From: RGIG6904 sp024680835
Lineage (GTDB): Bacteria > Bacillota > Clostridia > Lachnospirales > Lachnospiraceae
NCBI GenBank assembly: GCA_024680835.1
Contig: JAILBP010000248.1
Span: 1-5,093 of the forward strand
Reading direction: 5' to 3'
DNA length: 5,093 bases
Below are positions 4,913-5,093 of this stretch, in pieces. Position 1 is the first letter of the stretch. Every line of letters starts with the position of its first letter. The notes below the pieces were generated by a model. The model saw only the letters and a program-made list of their open reading frames with translations, searched no databases and was not told the DNA's origin. Made by a program: the position numbers and the translations under genes.

Positions 4913-4954
4913 TCATTTCAGCAGCATTTCCATTTCAGATATCGTTTCACTCAT
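4913..4954 (-). other. Possible 13-codon gene remnant after the dus gene
   Basis: On the minus strand an ATG at 4954 overlaps the preceding stop codon as ATGA and has GGGAGGAAGG just upstream. It opens a frame MSETISEMEMLLK that ends at TGA 4915-4913. The start looks like that of a coupled downstream gene, but the frame is very short and the hairpin element begins 24 bases further on. It could be the stub of a gene lost at the element, or chance, since the purine-rich site is also coding sequence (REEG). Confidence 0.2.
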
Positions 4955-5093
4955 GATCCTTCCTCCCTTAAAATTGACCTCACCGCTGCATCGTATTGCG
5001 TCAATGTCGTACTCTTTTTTATGACCTTCAATTCCTTTTCAACACCTGTCATGGTCTGTCCTATATATCCCCATATCTCTTTCAATTTGAACA
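4951..5093 (-). CDS. C-terminus of probable tRNA-dihydrouridine synthase (partial)
   Basis: An uninterrupted minus-strand frame runs in from the right edge and stops at TGA 4953-4951, giving 46 C-terminal residues. It begins FKLKEIWGYIGQTM and continues through ELKVIKKSTTLTQYDAAVRSIL to a charged end. The combination of LKEIW.Y, a KxIKK basic patch and a Y(D/E).AV..I ending is like the C-terminal helical domain of clostridial tRNA-dihydrouridine synthases, which bind tRNA while the missing TIM barrel with FMN reduces uridine. The protein-like sequence, lysine/glutamate codon use and absence of stops make a real gene likely; the family name is from pattern memory only. The gene converges on the sigma/anti-sigma operon, and the hairpin element lies between them. 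Confidence 0.6.
   Translation of the reverse strand, partial: FKLKEIWGYIGQTMTGVEKELKVIKKSTTLTQYDAAVRSILREEGS

Noticed and set aside
4656..4916. Minus-strand frame of 86 codons
   Set aside because: It is antisense to the anti-sigma gene and reads through the hairpin element; the sequence has no protein-like pattern.

Overview
The window reads as chromosomal DNA of a low-to-moderate GC Firmicute, most likely class Clostridia and probably Lachnospiraceae-like. The support is strong GGAGG-type ribosome binding sites, tightly packed and overlapping genes, a YtrA-type GntR regulator with BcrA/YtrB-type ABC ATPases, and an ECF sigma factor with a one-helix partner. The taxon is inferred from style and gene content, not from a marker gene.

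Layout. Bases 1-248 hold no convincing gene. A near-consensus promoter (249-277) overlaid by a two-fold symmetric operator (258-301) drives a + strand operon. The order is ABC ATPase 1 (320-1162), six-helix membrane protein (1271-1951), YtrA-type GntR repressor (1945-2340), ABC ATPase 2 (2418-3068), four-helix membrane protein (3055-3552), ECF sigma factor (3648-4148) and putative membrane-anchored anti-sigma factor (4141-4809). A 71-bp long-arm hairpin element (4818-4888) closes the operon. The 3' end of a convergent minus-strand gene, probably a tRNA-dihydrouridine synthase, enters from the right edge (4951-5093).

How it may work together. Two ATPase/membrane-protein pairs flank their likely repressor, which probably controls the operon through the operator over the -10 box. 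When the repressor lets go, the operon would supply ABC machinery of the kind used against cell-envelope antibiotics or for small-molecule export. A second promoter in front of the sigma gene has the TGTAAC-N17-CGTA form typical of ECF sigma factors. The sigma/anti-sigma pair can therefore autoregulate independently of the GntR layer.

Most unusual points. (1) The operator has four half-sites about one common centre, spaced one helical turn apart. (2) Two tandem copies of an elaborate stem-loop with conserved internal loops lie between the first two genes, with different but still complementary outer arms. (3) A second, unrelated pair of hairpins sits at the equivalent place before the second ATPase. 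(4) A REP/MITE-like hairpin lies at the convergent junction. All functional statements are inferences from motifs and context; no database search was possible.
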